From NCBI RefSeq assembly GCF_009795715.1, contig NZ_WTCR01000004.1, forward strand, positions 1 to 64,000: a DNA stretch of 64,000 bases, given 5' to 3'. This document shows, piece after piece, positions 54,998-63,350 of the stretch. The number at the start of each line of letters is the position of its first letter. The stretch's first letter is position 1. Made by a program: the position numbers and the translations under genes. The notes beneath the pieces were generated by a model that had not been told where the DNA came from, made no database searches, and worked only from the letters and a program-made list of their open reading frames with translations. This stretch comes from Labilibaculum euxinicum. GTDB lineage: Bacteria; Bacteroidota; Bacteroidia; Bacteroidales; Marinifilaceae.

Positions 54998-55582
54998 ACG
55001 AAAAATATTTAATTAGATATTGGTTTTCAATTAAATAACGGGACTCCATGCATGAGATAAATTAGTTGACATATATTTCACTTACCACCTTATTTTCATC
55101 AGTCATAAAATGCTCATAAATATAATAAAAGTATTTTAGACTTTTTAATTAAAAATTGTAAAAAAGCAGGTATTACAACTCATTAATAAAGCCGGTTACA
55201 AACTCTTTAAAAAAAACTTTCTGCCTTCGTCCGGCATAGAGGTATTTTTTATTTTTCATGAAATAATTACGTATTCCTAAATTGATCCAATCCACGGAAA
55301 ATTAGAAATAAGTATTTAATTTCAAACTCCAAAAAATCAGAAATCGGTCACAATACACGCAAGAATTAAAATACGGCCTAAAAAAAATAGTAGGCAAATT
55401 AAAAATATCGGAATTATATTAAACCATTACAAAGACACTCTTCTCCCCCGCATCAACCACAATAAAACATAAACGACAACAAACAACTGCTGTTTTTCAA
55501 TAACACCACCAACAGTATATTTAAAAAAAATGAATATCTTGGGTAGGACAATCAACAGCGGTATTAACACAAAACCAATAAT
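54998..55582. other. Divergent promoter region between GH51 and hybrid kinase
   Basis: Besides the AraR-like site at 55128-55144, the 585 bp are AT-rich and hold no reading frame or recognisable RNA. A promoter for the kinase at 55583 must lie in the right half, but no clear TAnnTTTG is visible. Confidence 0.5.
55128..55144 (-). promoter_or_regulatory. Candidate AraR operator and promoter of the convergent GH51
   Basis: On the minus strand AAAGTCTAAAATACTTT differs from the araR-promoter site in one of 17 bases. TATTATATTTATG follows within 4 bp, resembling a TAnnTTTG -7 box with A for the last G. The order operator then -7 element is the same as at araR. The implied leader is ~110 nt. Confidence 0.65.
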
Positions 55583-57979
55583 ATGGACGATTTCTTTAAT
55601 TTTGCTACACCAATTACCTATACGCTATTGGTACTAATTTGGTCTTACATCCTTATATTTTATGTCAGAAAAATAAAATTAGTTGGTAATTCAGACAAAT
55701 TATTGAAATTACTTCTTATTGTTTTGTCGATTGATGCTTTCCGTACTCTTTTCGAAAGCATCTATTTTGGCGCCTGGTACACATCACTTTCCGAAATAAT
55801 TCCAATTAAAATATTCCATTATTTAGCCCAGGCTAAAGTTGTGTTTATTCCAAAAATGATAAACCTTATTGTTGCCATTGTAATTTTAATTATTCTGATC
55901 AAAAAATGGCTGTCAGCAGAGATTGCTTCGAAGCAAAAAAATCAAAAAATAATAGTGGACCAATCAAAAAAATTACACCAAAAACACGAGGAAACTACAC
56001 GTGCGAAAGAGCAGGCCATCCAAAATGAAAAATTCACTCAAATGCTTTTCAGCGAGTCTCCAATTGGTTTGGTTCTTACCAAACTTACCGGCGAATTGGT
56101 AGAGGCTAACAAAGCATATGCAAGTATCATTGGCCGCTCAATAGAAGAAACGCTAAAATTAACGCATTGGGATATTACTCCTGAGAAATATGCCTGGCAG
56201 GAAGAACTGCAATTAGCTTCGCTAAGAAATACCGGATGTTACGGACCTTACGAAAAGGAATGCATTCACAAATCGGGAAAACTAATTCCTATTCGATTGT
56301 ATGGGAAAATGATTAAAAAAGATGGTCAGGAACTTATATGGTCGAGTGTCGAAGATATTACCGATAAAAAAATTGCAGAAACCCTTCTTCAGGAACAAAA
56401 TGAAGAATACCTGGTTCTTAACGAAGAATATCAAGCACAAAATGAAGAATTATTATCAGCTATAGAAACAGCCGAAAAAAGTGAAAAACGGTTTAAAACG
56501 CTCCATAATGCTTCCTTTGGGGGAATTGCCATACACGACAAAGGAATGATTCTAGACTGCAATCATGGACTTGCTGCCATGTCCGGCTACTCTACTAAAG
56601 AGCTAATTGGAATGAATGGATTGTTGCTGATCGCTGAGCAGGCACGTGAGCTTGTTATGGGACATATCTTAAACGAATACGAAAACCCGTATTACAGTAT
56701 TGGCTTGCGGAAAAATGGAGATGAATACCCGATAAGATTAGAAGCCCGCCAAATTCCATATGAGGGAAAAAATGTTCGGGTTGTCGAATTTAGGGACATT
56801 ACAGATCAGAAAAAAACCGAATACGAACTTAAAACCGCAAAAGAAAAGGCTGAAGAAAGTGACCGGCTAAAAACTGAATTCATTAACAATATGTCACATG
56901 AAATCCGAACACCGATGAATGGAATTCTCGGATTTTCAGATTTATTAAATGAACCGAATATTACAAATGCAAAAAGACAATATTACATCCAAATCATTCA
57001 AAGCAGCGGAAATCAGTTACTCCACATTATAGATGATATTCTTGAAATTTCTGCACTTGGAACAAAACAAGTAAAACCTCAAATAGAGGAATTGTGTCTA
57101 AATGAATTCTTATCGGAATTATTCACAATATTCGAAAGAAAGGCAAAAAAAAACCAGACACCCTTATCTCTAAAGATGGGGCTTCCCAACAGCAAAAGTA
57201 ACCTGCTCACCGATCCCTATAAACTGAACCGGATCGTTAGTAATTTATTGGAAAATGCATTAAAATTTACGCAAGACGGATTCATAGAACTGGGGTATAC
57301 TTTGCAGGATGATACGATCGTAATATATTTGAAAGATACAGGCATTGGAATACATCCCGAAAACCAAGAACTTATTTTTGAACGATTTTCGCAGGAAGAT
57401 AAAGAAGTCTCTCAAAATATTGGCGGTTTAGGCTTAGGCTTATCAATAGCCAAAGAAAACGCAGAACTTCTGGGTGGAAAAATCACTTTGGAATCGGAAA
57501 AAGGGAAAGGGGCAACATTTTATGTGAGCCTGCCCTATAATTCAATAAAACAAACCATAAGTCATACACCAAGCAGTCCTGTTCCCAATTCAGACAAAAC
57601 AAGGAACTTTACCATTTTGGTTGCCGAAGACGAAAACATTAACTTCCTGTTTTTAGAGATTCTTCTTTCTGAGTTTGATGACAAATTAACAATCCTTCGC
57701 GCAAAAAATGGAAAAGAAGCCATAGAGATTTGTAAAACCAATAATCAGATTGACTTAATTCTTATGGACATTAAAATGCCTGTAATGAACGGTATCGATG
57801 CCACCAAAAAAATCAGACAATTGAAGTACAACCTACCCATTATTGCACAAACAGCATACACAACATCTCAGGAGAAAGAAGAAGCGATAGCCGCAGGCTG
57901 CAACGATTTTATTTCAAAACCAATAAAAAAAGAAAAATTACTTGCTTTAACAAGTAGTTATTTAATGCTAAAGAATTAA
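55583..57979 (+). CDS. Membrane PAS hybrid sensor histidine kinase with receiver
   Basis: 798 residues: three hydrophobic helices (~10-27, 41-62, 88-108), a coiled stretch, a PAS domain (~150-265) ending WSSVEDITDKK, a second coil, a second PAS (~300-410) ending VVEFRDITDQKK, HisKA with His ~438 in NNMSHEIRTPMNG, HATPase (~545-655, with GLGLGLSIAKENAELLGG) and a C-terminal receiver with Asp ~728 in LILMDIKMPVMNG. There is no DNA-binding output, so phosphoryl transfer to another protein is expected. The signal is unknown. It is divergent from GH51 and convergent with the next gene. Confidence 0.93.
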   Translation: MDDFFNFATPITYTLLVLIWSYILIFYVRKIKLVGNSDKLLKLLLIVLSIDAFRTLFESIYFGAWYTSLSEIIPIKIFHYLAQAKVVFIPKMINLIVAIVILIILIKKWLSAEIASKQKNQKIIVDQSKKLHQKHEETTRAKEQAIQNEKFTQMLFSESPIGLVLTKLTGELVEANKAYASIIGRSIEETLKLTHWDITPEKYAWQEELQLASLRNTGCYGPYEKECIHKSGKLIPIRLYGKMIKKDGQELIWSSVEDITDKKIAETLLQEQNEEYLVLNEEYQAQNEELLSAIETAEKSEKRFKTLHNASFGGIAIHDKGMILDCNHGLAAMSGYSTKELIGMNGLLLIAEQARELVMGHILNEYENPYYSIGLRKNGDEYPIRLEARQIPYEGKNVRVVEFRDITDQKKTEYELKTAKEKAEESDRLKTEFINNMSHEIRTPMNGILGFSDLLNEPNITNAKRQYYIQIIQSSGNQLLHIIDDILEISALGTKQVKPQIEELCLNEFLSELFTIFERKAKKNQTPLSLKMGLPNSKSNLLTDPYKLNRIVSNLLENALKFTQDGFIELGYTLQDDTIVIYLKDTGIGIHPENQELIFERFSQEDKEVSQNIGGLGLGLSIAKENAELLGGKITLESEKGKGATFYVSLPYNSIKQTISHTPSSPVPNSDKTRNFTILVAEDENINFLFLEILLSEFDDKLTILRAKNGKEAIEICKTNNQIDLILMDIKMPVMNGIDATKKIRQLKYNLPIIAQTAYTTSQEKEEAIAAGCNDFISKPIKKEKLLALTSSYLMLKN

Positions 57980-57988
57980 TCTTCGAGA

Positions 57989-58885
57989 TTACTCTTCTTC
58001 CATTCCCTGCATCATTTGCTGCATTTGGGTCATCATGTCTTTAAAAGAACTTCTCTCGAAACCAACAGCCTCGGCAGGCAAAATGAATTTTTCGACAGGA
58101 GGATTAACTTGATTGATTCGGGTAATTGCCTGGATCTCCATTTGGGCTCCATCCATTGCATCGAGGCGAAAGGTTCTTACTTCAACGGGTATTTTCCCCG
58201 CCGCTAAGTCCCATTCGTCCTGTTCGTCCTCATCCATCGAAGGAAAAATTTCAGCCAGTTTTTCAGACATGCTTTTTGCTTTTTTGGCCAAACCCATACT
58301 ATCGTCCGAGGCCCAGATTACCATCAGCTCCTGCTCGTCTTCCAATAAATATTCGCTGCACCGCTGTCCGTATTTAACCATCCTGCGTCCGGTTGCTGTA
58401 ATTTGTTTCGCGGGTTGCGACTGTTCCTTCATTTCGGGTGGCAAGTTTGCCATCATTTTTTGCATTACTGCATCGGCATCTTTCTGAATTTCTGCCATGT
58501 CCTCAGCCGACATCTCGTAGATCTTCTTCTGCGACCATAAAACGTAGTAAATTAAGCCTTTGTTATGGTTCAAAATCACGGTAGTTCTGCCATCCTCTTT
58601 CGACAGGCTTTCCACGGCAAAGTTATCGCCGTCGATATAAATTGTTGATTTAATGATCTCGATATCCCCATACTCTTTTTGAGCCGCATCTTTTAATTTA
58701 CTTTCAGGAAGCTGAAGAAAAAACCGGGCCTCATCAGCAGCATCTTCAAACTCCTTATCCGCCGGAACTAATTCATAGTTAATGGGAATCTCATATTCTA
58801 TCTGTTCGATGATGTATTGTGCCTGCAATTTTATGCTGTACAAGCACACAAATCCCATCAGTAAAATCATTTTCAACTTACTCAT
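57989..58885 (-). CDS. Secreted DUF4412-like protein
   Basis: 298 residues with a signal peptide (to ~23, KLQAQ). A DUF4412-like beta-rich region spans ~75-280: TIYIDGDNFAVESLSKEDGR, an ILNHNKGLIYYVLWSQKKIYEM segment, and a later R.VKYGQRCSEYLLED element. It ends in a Met/Gln-rich tail (MMTQMQQMMQGMEEE). Such proteins occur widely in Bacteroidota envelopes without a known function. Its stop is 9 bp from the kinase stop, with no terminator between. Confidence 0.7.
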   Translation of the reverse strand: MSKLKMILLMGFVCLYSIKLQAQYIIEQIEYEIPINYELVPADKEFEDAADEARFFLQLPESKLKDAAQKEYGDIEIIKSTIYIDGDNFAVESLSKEDGRTTVILNHNKGLIYYVLWSQKKIYEMSAEDMAEIQKDADAVMQKMMANLPPEMKEQSQPAKQITATGRRMVKYGQRCSEYLLEDEQELMVIWASDDSMGLAKKAKSMSEKLAEIFPSMDEDEQDEWDLAAGKIPVEVRTFRLDAMDGAQMEIQAITRINQVNPPVEKFILPAEAVGFERSSFKDMMTQMQQMMQGMEEE

Positions 58886-59130
58886 ATCAATTTCCTTTGT
58901 ATTTAATTTTACAATATTTTTTTTCCTGATGAGGGCAAAAAACTACCTGCAGCCATTCTCAACAGCCTTGTAAAATTAAATCTTATTCATTGGCAAAACA
59001 AAAAAATAAATTGGTCAAAAAAACGCACCAACAGCAAGCTGATTTCAATATTAGCAGACACCTAACAATTGATATTGCTTATGTTCGAATGCTTTTTACA
59101 AAGAAATATTACAATACCTATCTTTATTAA

Positions 59131-59207
59131 GTCAAGATGACATTTATTTCTGATCTGAAACGTCAAAATGACATTTACTTAGAATCCAAAGCGTCAAAAT
59201 GTCAAAC
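59131..59207. promoter_or_regulatory. Three phased GTCA-AAA-TGAC palindromes
   Basis: GTCAAGATGACA, GTCAAAATGACA and GTCAAAATGTCA start at 59131, 59162 and 59193, an exact 31-bp period or about three helical turns. Each is a GTCA-n3-TGAC dyad, with one mismatch in the third. They lie about 95-170 bp upstream of a sigma-54-like promoter, which is the usual position of enhancer-binding-protein sites. Confidence 0.6.
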
Positions 59208-59300
59208 AAATATCCTGCCCGCACCATCAAAAAGTTTTTGCCTTAAGCACCTGATTTTATTATTTTTACAAAACTATCGCGCTCCTAATATTTTCTATTT

Positions 59301-59316
59301 TGGCATCTGTTTTGAT
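59301..59316 (+). promoter_or_regulatory. Sigma-54-like -24/-12 promoter for hsp20
   Basis: TGGCATCTGTTTTGA matches TGGCAC-n5-TTGC with the exact spacing between GG and the -12 G. The mismatches are the final C (here A) and the tolerated C-to-T at position six. The predicted start is near 59326, leaving an ~80-nt leader before the ATG. Confidence 0.5.
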
Positions 59317-59406
59317 CGAATTATAATGAATTGCAATTCGAATACTTTTACAAGTACGTATTTATTTATTTTTGAATTAAGAACTGTAAAATTAGGAGGA
59401 TTTATC

Positions 59407-59850
59407 ATGACACTAGTAAAAAGAAATTCAGACAATCTCTTTCCATCTTTGTTCGACAACTTCTTTTCAAGAGACTGGATGGATTGGAACAATTCGAACT
59501 TTTCGAACACCAACACAACATTACCTGCAGTAAATGTTCGCGAAAACGATAATGAATACATTATTGAAGTAGCAGCTCCAGGAATGAAAAAAAGTGATTT
59601 CAAAATCAATTTAGACAACAATCAACTTTCTATTTCTTCGGAACGAAAAGAAGAAAAGGAAAACAAAGATGGAAAATTCTCAAGAAGAGAGTTTTGTTAT
59701 CAGTCGTTTCACAGATCATTTCAATTACCTATCGATCTGGTAAACGGAGATAAAATTTCAGCCAAGTACAATGATGGAATTCTTAACATCCATCTGCCCA
59801 AAAAGGAAGAAGCAAAACCAAAACCTTCAAGAATGATTTCCATTACTTAA
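59407..59850 (+). CDS. Hsp20 family small heat-shock protein
   Basis: 147 residues from the ATG at 59407, chosen because a perfect AGGAGG (59394-59399) lies 7 bp upstream and the family begins MTLVKRNSDNLFPSLFDNFF. A TTG-started extension of 90 codons upstream is not protein-like. The alpha-crystallin domain (~40-135) shows VRENDNEYIIEVAAPGMKKS and NGDKISAKYNDGILNIHLPK, and the C-terminus carries the I-x-I oligomerisation motif (MISIT). It holds unfolding proteins in the cytosol. The strong Shine-Dalgarno is unusual for Bacteroidota and suggests high translation under stress. Confidence 0.95.
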   Translation: MTLVKRNSDNLFPSLFDNFFSRDWMDWNNSNFSNTNTTLPAVNVRENDNEYIIEVAAPGMKKSDFKINLDNNQLSISSERKEEKENKDGKFSRREFCYQSFHRSFQLPIDLVNGDKISAKYNDGILNIHLPKKEEAKPKPSRMISIT

Positions 59851-59857
59851 TTAACAG

Positions 59858-59880
59858 ATGGGCAGGTTACCCCTGCCCAT
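59858..59880 (+). other. Hairpin between hsp20 and htrA
   Basis: ATGGGCAGG (59858-59866) and CCTGCCCAT (59872-59880) are perfect arms with a 5-nt loop. AAAAAACATTTTTAT follows, not a clean T-run, so it is a weak terminator or stability element. Confidence 0.55.
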
Positions 59881-59967
59881 AAAAAACATTTTTATATCTG
59901 GCAAACAAATAATATTTATTGAGAAAAATAACAAGCGAAAAATCGGAATTTATAAAAATAACTAAAA

Positions 59968-61482
59968 ATGAAAAAATTTGGCTTACTATTATTATCTGCA
60001 GCCATTGGGAGTGCACTCACAATAGGAAGCTTTTCACTATTACGCAGTAATGAAAAAACACTTAAAATAGAACATATTACCAGCACTCCTGTTGTTGGTG
60101 CAAGTTATACTGTAACTAAAGATGGCGTGCTTACCCCATTGCAGTTCACCGAGGTTTCGAAAAAAGTGATGGATGCGGTTGTTCACATTAAATCGACACG
60201 CATGCTGAACATTCAGCATTCGCAGGAAGTTCCCTCTCCTTTCCGTGATTTTTTTCGTGATGATATGCTAAAAGATTTTTTCGGTCCTTACTTTCATTCC
60301 AATCCTCAGGAACCACGGCAAAATACTCCCTGGACACGTATTGGTTCCGGCTCGGGTGTAATTATCAATTCGGATGGTTATATCGTTACCAACAACCACA
60401 TGGTTCAAGGTGCTGACGATATTGAGGTTGGTCTTCACGATAACAGAGTGTACAAGGCAAAAGTAATTGGTACCGATCCTACAACCGATTTGGCCTTAAT
60501 TCAAATTAAAGAGAAAAATTTGGTTTATATTCCTTTTGTTGATTCCGACAAAATTGAAGTTGGAGAATGGGTACTTGCCGTAGGAAATCCCTTTAATTTG
60601 AATTCGACCGTTACAGCCGGAATTGTGAGTGCCAAAGGCCGGAATATCAACATCCTGCAAAGTTCAAATGCCATCGAATCGTTTATTCAGACTGATGCTG
60701 CCATCAATCCGGGCAACAGTGGAGGCGCACTTGTCGACCTTAAAGGTGGTTTGGTTGGCATCAACACAGCCATCGCCAGCCCAACAGGTTCTTATTCCGG
60801 ATATGGCTTTGCCATTCCTTCGAACATTGTTAGCAAAGTGGTTGAAGACCTTATGAGCTTTGGATTTGTACAACGTGGTTATTTGGGCATTGTAATCAGA
60901 AATGTTGATGGTAATTTGGCAAAGGAAAAAGATTTGGAGCTTAGCGAGGGTGTTTATGTTGACAGTCTTGCAGGCAACAGTGCTGCAGCCGATGCAGGCA
61001 TTAAAAAAGGCGATGTTATTGTAAAAGTTGACAATGCCAATGTGAAAACAACGGCAGAATTGCTCGAAACAGTTGGGCGTCACCGTCCGGGCGATAAACT
61101 GAATCTTCATGTTAACCGAAACGGAAAAGTAAAAGATTTTACCGTTACACTAAGAAATGCAAAAGGAGACGCAAATCTTAGCAAAAAAGAGACAGATCAG
61201 GTTTTAGTTCGGTTGGGAATAGAATTGGAAGAACTTAGTGCAAAAGAGGCAAAAAAACTTGATGTATCAGGAGGATTGCGCGTTCGTAAGATAAATTCAG
61301 GGCTGATTGAACGGCAAACCTCACTCAAAGAAGGTTTCATTATTCTTCAGGTTAATGGTAAAAGCATTAACAGCCTAAGAGAATTCGAGGACTACCTAAA
61401 CCGTAAAGGTGGAGGAATCATGCTATCGGGTATTTACGAAAATTACCCCGGTAGGTACTACTATGCCTTTGGATTGGATTAA
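59968..61482 (+). CDS. HtrA/Deg-family periplasmic serine protease
   Basis: 504 residues with an N-terminal hydrophobic segment (LLLLSAAIGSALTIGSF) that acts as signal or anchor. The trypsin-like domain has His ~144 in TNNHMVQGA, Asp ~174 in TTDLALIQ and Ser ~251 in NPGNSGGALV. Two PDZ domains follow (~305-395 and ~410-500). It degrades or refolds damaged envelope proteins. It lies 117 bp after hsp20, giving a cytosolic chaperone and a periplasmic quality-control protease side by side, possibly on one stress transcript. Confidence 0.95.
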   Translation: MKKFGLLLLSAAIGSALTIGSFSLLRSNEKTLKIEHITSTPVVGASYTVTKDGVLTPLQFTEVSKKVMDAVVHIKSTRMLNIQHSQEVPSPFRDFFRDDMLKDFFGPYFHSNPQEPRQNTPWTRIGSGSGVIINSDGYIVTNNHMVQGADDIEVGLHDNRVYKAKVIGTDPTTDLALIQIKEKNLVYIPFVDSDKIEVGEWVLAVGNPFNLNSTVTAGIVSAKGRNINILQSSNAIESFIQTDAAINPGNSGGALVDLKGGLVGINTAIASPTGSYSGYGFAIPSNIVSKVVEDLMSFGFVQRGYLGIVIRNVDGNLAKEKDLELSEGVYVDSLAGNSAAADAGIKKGDVIVKVDNANVKTTAELLETVGRHRPGDKLNLHVNRNGKVKDFTVTLRNAKGDANLSKKETDQVLVRLGIELEELSAKEAKKLDVSGGLRVRKINSGLIERQTSLKEGFIILQVNGKSINSLREFEDYLNRKGGGIMLSGIYENYPGRYYYAFGLD

Positions 61483-61526
61483 ATTCCAATGCTTGGCGAT
61501 TGAGTAATATCAAAATATTTTCAGTC

Positions 61527-61730
61527 ATGTTAGAACATCAGAAATTTGTTTTAAAATCGGTTTCAGATCAGGAACATTTATTTCGAAAAGAACTTCTGAA
61601 ATCGTTTGAATGGTTAAACGAAAAGGAATTGTATGAGTTGTTTAATTGGTTAAAAAGTAATTCTTATTTTTCTCACAAAGATTTTATTAAGCAGGCTTTT
61701 AGTCATTTTTTAATCAAAGAAGGAGCTTAA
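61527..61730 (+). CDS. Small conserved-looking hypothetical protein
   Basis: 67 residues from ATG 61527 (a TTG start 27 bp upstream is also possible), 44 bp after htrA in the same direction. The sequence is helical and amphipathic (FRKELLKSFEWLNEKELYEL, then FIKQAFSHFLIKEGA) with no signal peptide. Protein-like composition and the immediate terminator downstream support a real gene. I do not recognise a family. Confidence 0.5.
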   Translation: MLEHQKFVLKSVSDQEHLFRKELLKSFEWLNEKELYELFNWLKSNSYFSHKDFIKQAFSHFLIKEGA

Positions 61731-61760
61731 TAACAATACAAAACTTGTGAAAAAGCAAAA

Positions 61761-61800
61761 GATAAAGAGGCTGCATTGCGTTAAATGCAGCCTCTTTATC
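61761..61800 (+). terminator. Terminator after the htrA/small-gene unit
   Basis: GATAAAGAGGCTGCAT (61761-61776) and ATGCAGCCTCTTTATC (61785-61800) are perfect 16-bp arms with an 8-nt loop. The arm ends in CTCTTTATC and then TGTATC, a layout common for Bacteroidota terminators. Confidence 0.8.
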
Positions 61801-62083
61801 TGTATCATCAAATTCATTTATACTTCCACTTTCCTACTGCCACGAAGGTTAAAATCATCCAATTAGGTCGGTTGCTGATTTCATCGCCAGATTTACAACA
61901 TACTATTACATGAGCGAAGTAAGCTTTTTTATCAGATACTTTATGCACAAAAAACAAAATCAACCGGCAACAATAATACCGCAAAAAAAGGATTCTTCTC
62001 ATCCAATAATTGCGGCATTACACCCTAACATTTATAAAAACCGGGCACTCTGTTAAGCCACCCTTCTCATGATTCTCATCAAT
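61801..62083. other. Intergenic, possible tiny minus-strand frame
   Basis: A minus-strand frame at 61814-62002 (62 codons) contains HVIVCCKSGDEISNRPNWM and VAVGKWKYK. It is not clearly protein-like as a whole and has no visible ribosome-binding site. No other feature is seen. Confidence 0.3.
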
Positions 62084-63343
62084 TTACTTTTGCCACAATT
62101 TTACAGTTGCTTCCACATCCAAAGCTTCGGCAAGAATAGAAATCGGATGTTCTACCTTTTTTGTAGTCGACATCTCAATTTGCCACTTACAGGTTTCACA
62201 ATCAGTAGCTGCAAAATCGACATCTGAGCTCTCTATCTGATCGAAGAGCGGTTTCCCTACTCCCTGCGACGTTTTGTAATTTTCTTTTTTAAAGCCATAA
62301 GTCCCCGCAATACCACAGCACCGCGATTCAAGCGATACAAAATCAATTCCCGGAATCATTTTCAGTAAGGCGGTGGAATAAATAGACCAGCCAAGCTTCT
62401 CCATGTGACAAGGAGTATGGTAAGCAATACGTTTCTTATAATCCTTCTTAAAAACCAATGTAAGCTTTCCTGAATCGATTAAACGGAACAGGAAGCGGGT
62501 AGCCAGCTCGCTTTCGTTGCGAATTTCGTCGTTCTTCACCCCCAATAAATGCGGATACTCATCGCGAATAGTGAATATACAGGTTGAGGATGTGGATATT
62601 ACCGGCATATTTTTGTCTACTATCGATTTTTTAAAGGCTTCCACATTGTGTTTTGCCTGTTTCGTGGCCTGATTAATCAAACCATTTGAAATTAAAGCTA
62701 CGCCGCAACATTTTTCCTTTTCGAGAAGATGAACACCATAACCTGCCGCATTCATAATTTTAACCAGGTCTTTGCCTTGCTTAGGAAAATTATAATTTAC
62801 ATAACAGCCATGAAAGTAGCTGACATGTTTCTTGAAATCGTTCTGCTTTGATGCAGCATATCTGCGGTACCAGGTCTCGAACCTCATCCCTGCATATTTA
62901 GGAAATATACGGTGATGATCTATTTTCAGTACACCATCCATCATGAGCCGAACAGGCTTTAGAGCAACAATAGGATTCACAATAGGTGCAAACGTACTCG
63001 CCATAGTACCTACAATATCAGTATTTGCAAGAATCATATCCCTGACTTTTGGCTTTTTCTTACTGTATTTGATACGCGCCAGCTGAATAATATCTCCAAT
63101 TTTCACTCCGTGCGGGCAAGCTACCTCGCAACGTTTGCAGTTGAGGCACAGCTTCAATGATTCATCGTAAAAATTTTGATCCTTTAAACGTAACCGTTCT
63201 CCATCAGGGCCTGACTGCTTTGGTCCCGGATAATCCGGATTCACTTCCAGAACGGGACAATAAACGGTACAAATTGTACACTTCACACACTGTTCAAAAT
63301 TATTATCGCTGCTATTGAATGGTTCAAACATTTCCTTTTTCAT
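62084..63343 (-). CDS. glpC: Anaerobic glycerol-3-phosphate dehydrogenase subunit C
   Basis: 419 residues. Two four-cysteine iron-sulfur motifs are present: CVKCTICTVYCP (~20-31) and CLNCKRCEVACP (~66-77). Two CCG-type domains follow, with CCGVALI and, near the C-terminus, HTPCHMEKLG, SRCCGIAGTYG and TDCETCKWQ. GlpC passes electrons from the GlpAB dehydrogenase to the membrane quinone pool during anaerobic growth on glycerol-3-phosphate. It starts 7 bp after glpB and is co-transcribed with it. Confidence 0.95.
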   Translation of the reverse strand: MKKEMFEPFNSSDNNFEQCVKCTICTVYCPVLEVNPDYPGPKQSGPDGERLRLKDQNFYDESLKLCLNCKRCEVACPHGVKIGDIIQLARIKYSKKKPKVRDMILANTDIVGTMASTFAPIVNPIVALKPVRLMMDGVLKIDHHRIFPKYAGMRFETWYRRYAASKQNDFKKHVSYFHGCYVNYNFPKQGKDLVKIMNAAGYGVHLLEKEKCCGVALISNGLINQATKQAKHNVEAFKKSIVDKNMPVISTSSTCIFTIRDEYPHLLGVKNDEIRNESELATRFLFRLIDSGKLTLVFKKDYKKRIAYHTPCHMEKLGWSIYSTALLKMIPGIDFVSLESRCCGIAGTYGFKKENYKTSQGVGKPLFDQIESSDVDFAATDCETCKWQIEMSTTKKVEHPISILAEALDVEATVKLWQK

Positions 63344-63350
63344 TGTCCTG

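Noticed and set aside
59137-59406. N-terminal 90-codon extension of the Hsp20 frame
   Set aside because: It begins at a weak position, is not Hsp20-like, covers the palindromes and the promoter, and the perfect AGGAGG directly precedes the ATG at 59407.
61814-62002. 62-codon minus-strand gene
   Set aside because: No ribosome-binding site, mixed protein-like and random segments and no recognisable family; kept only as a note on the intergenic region.
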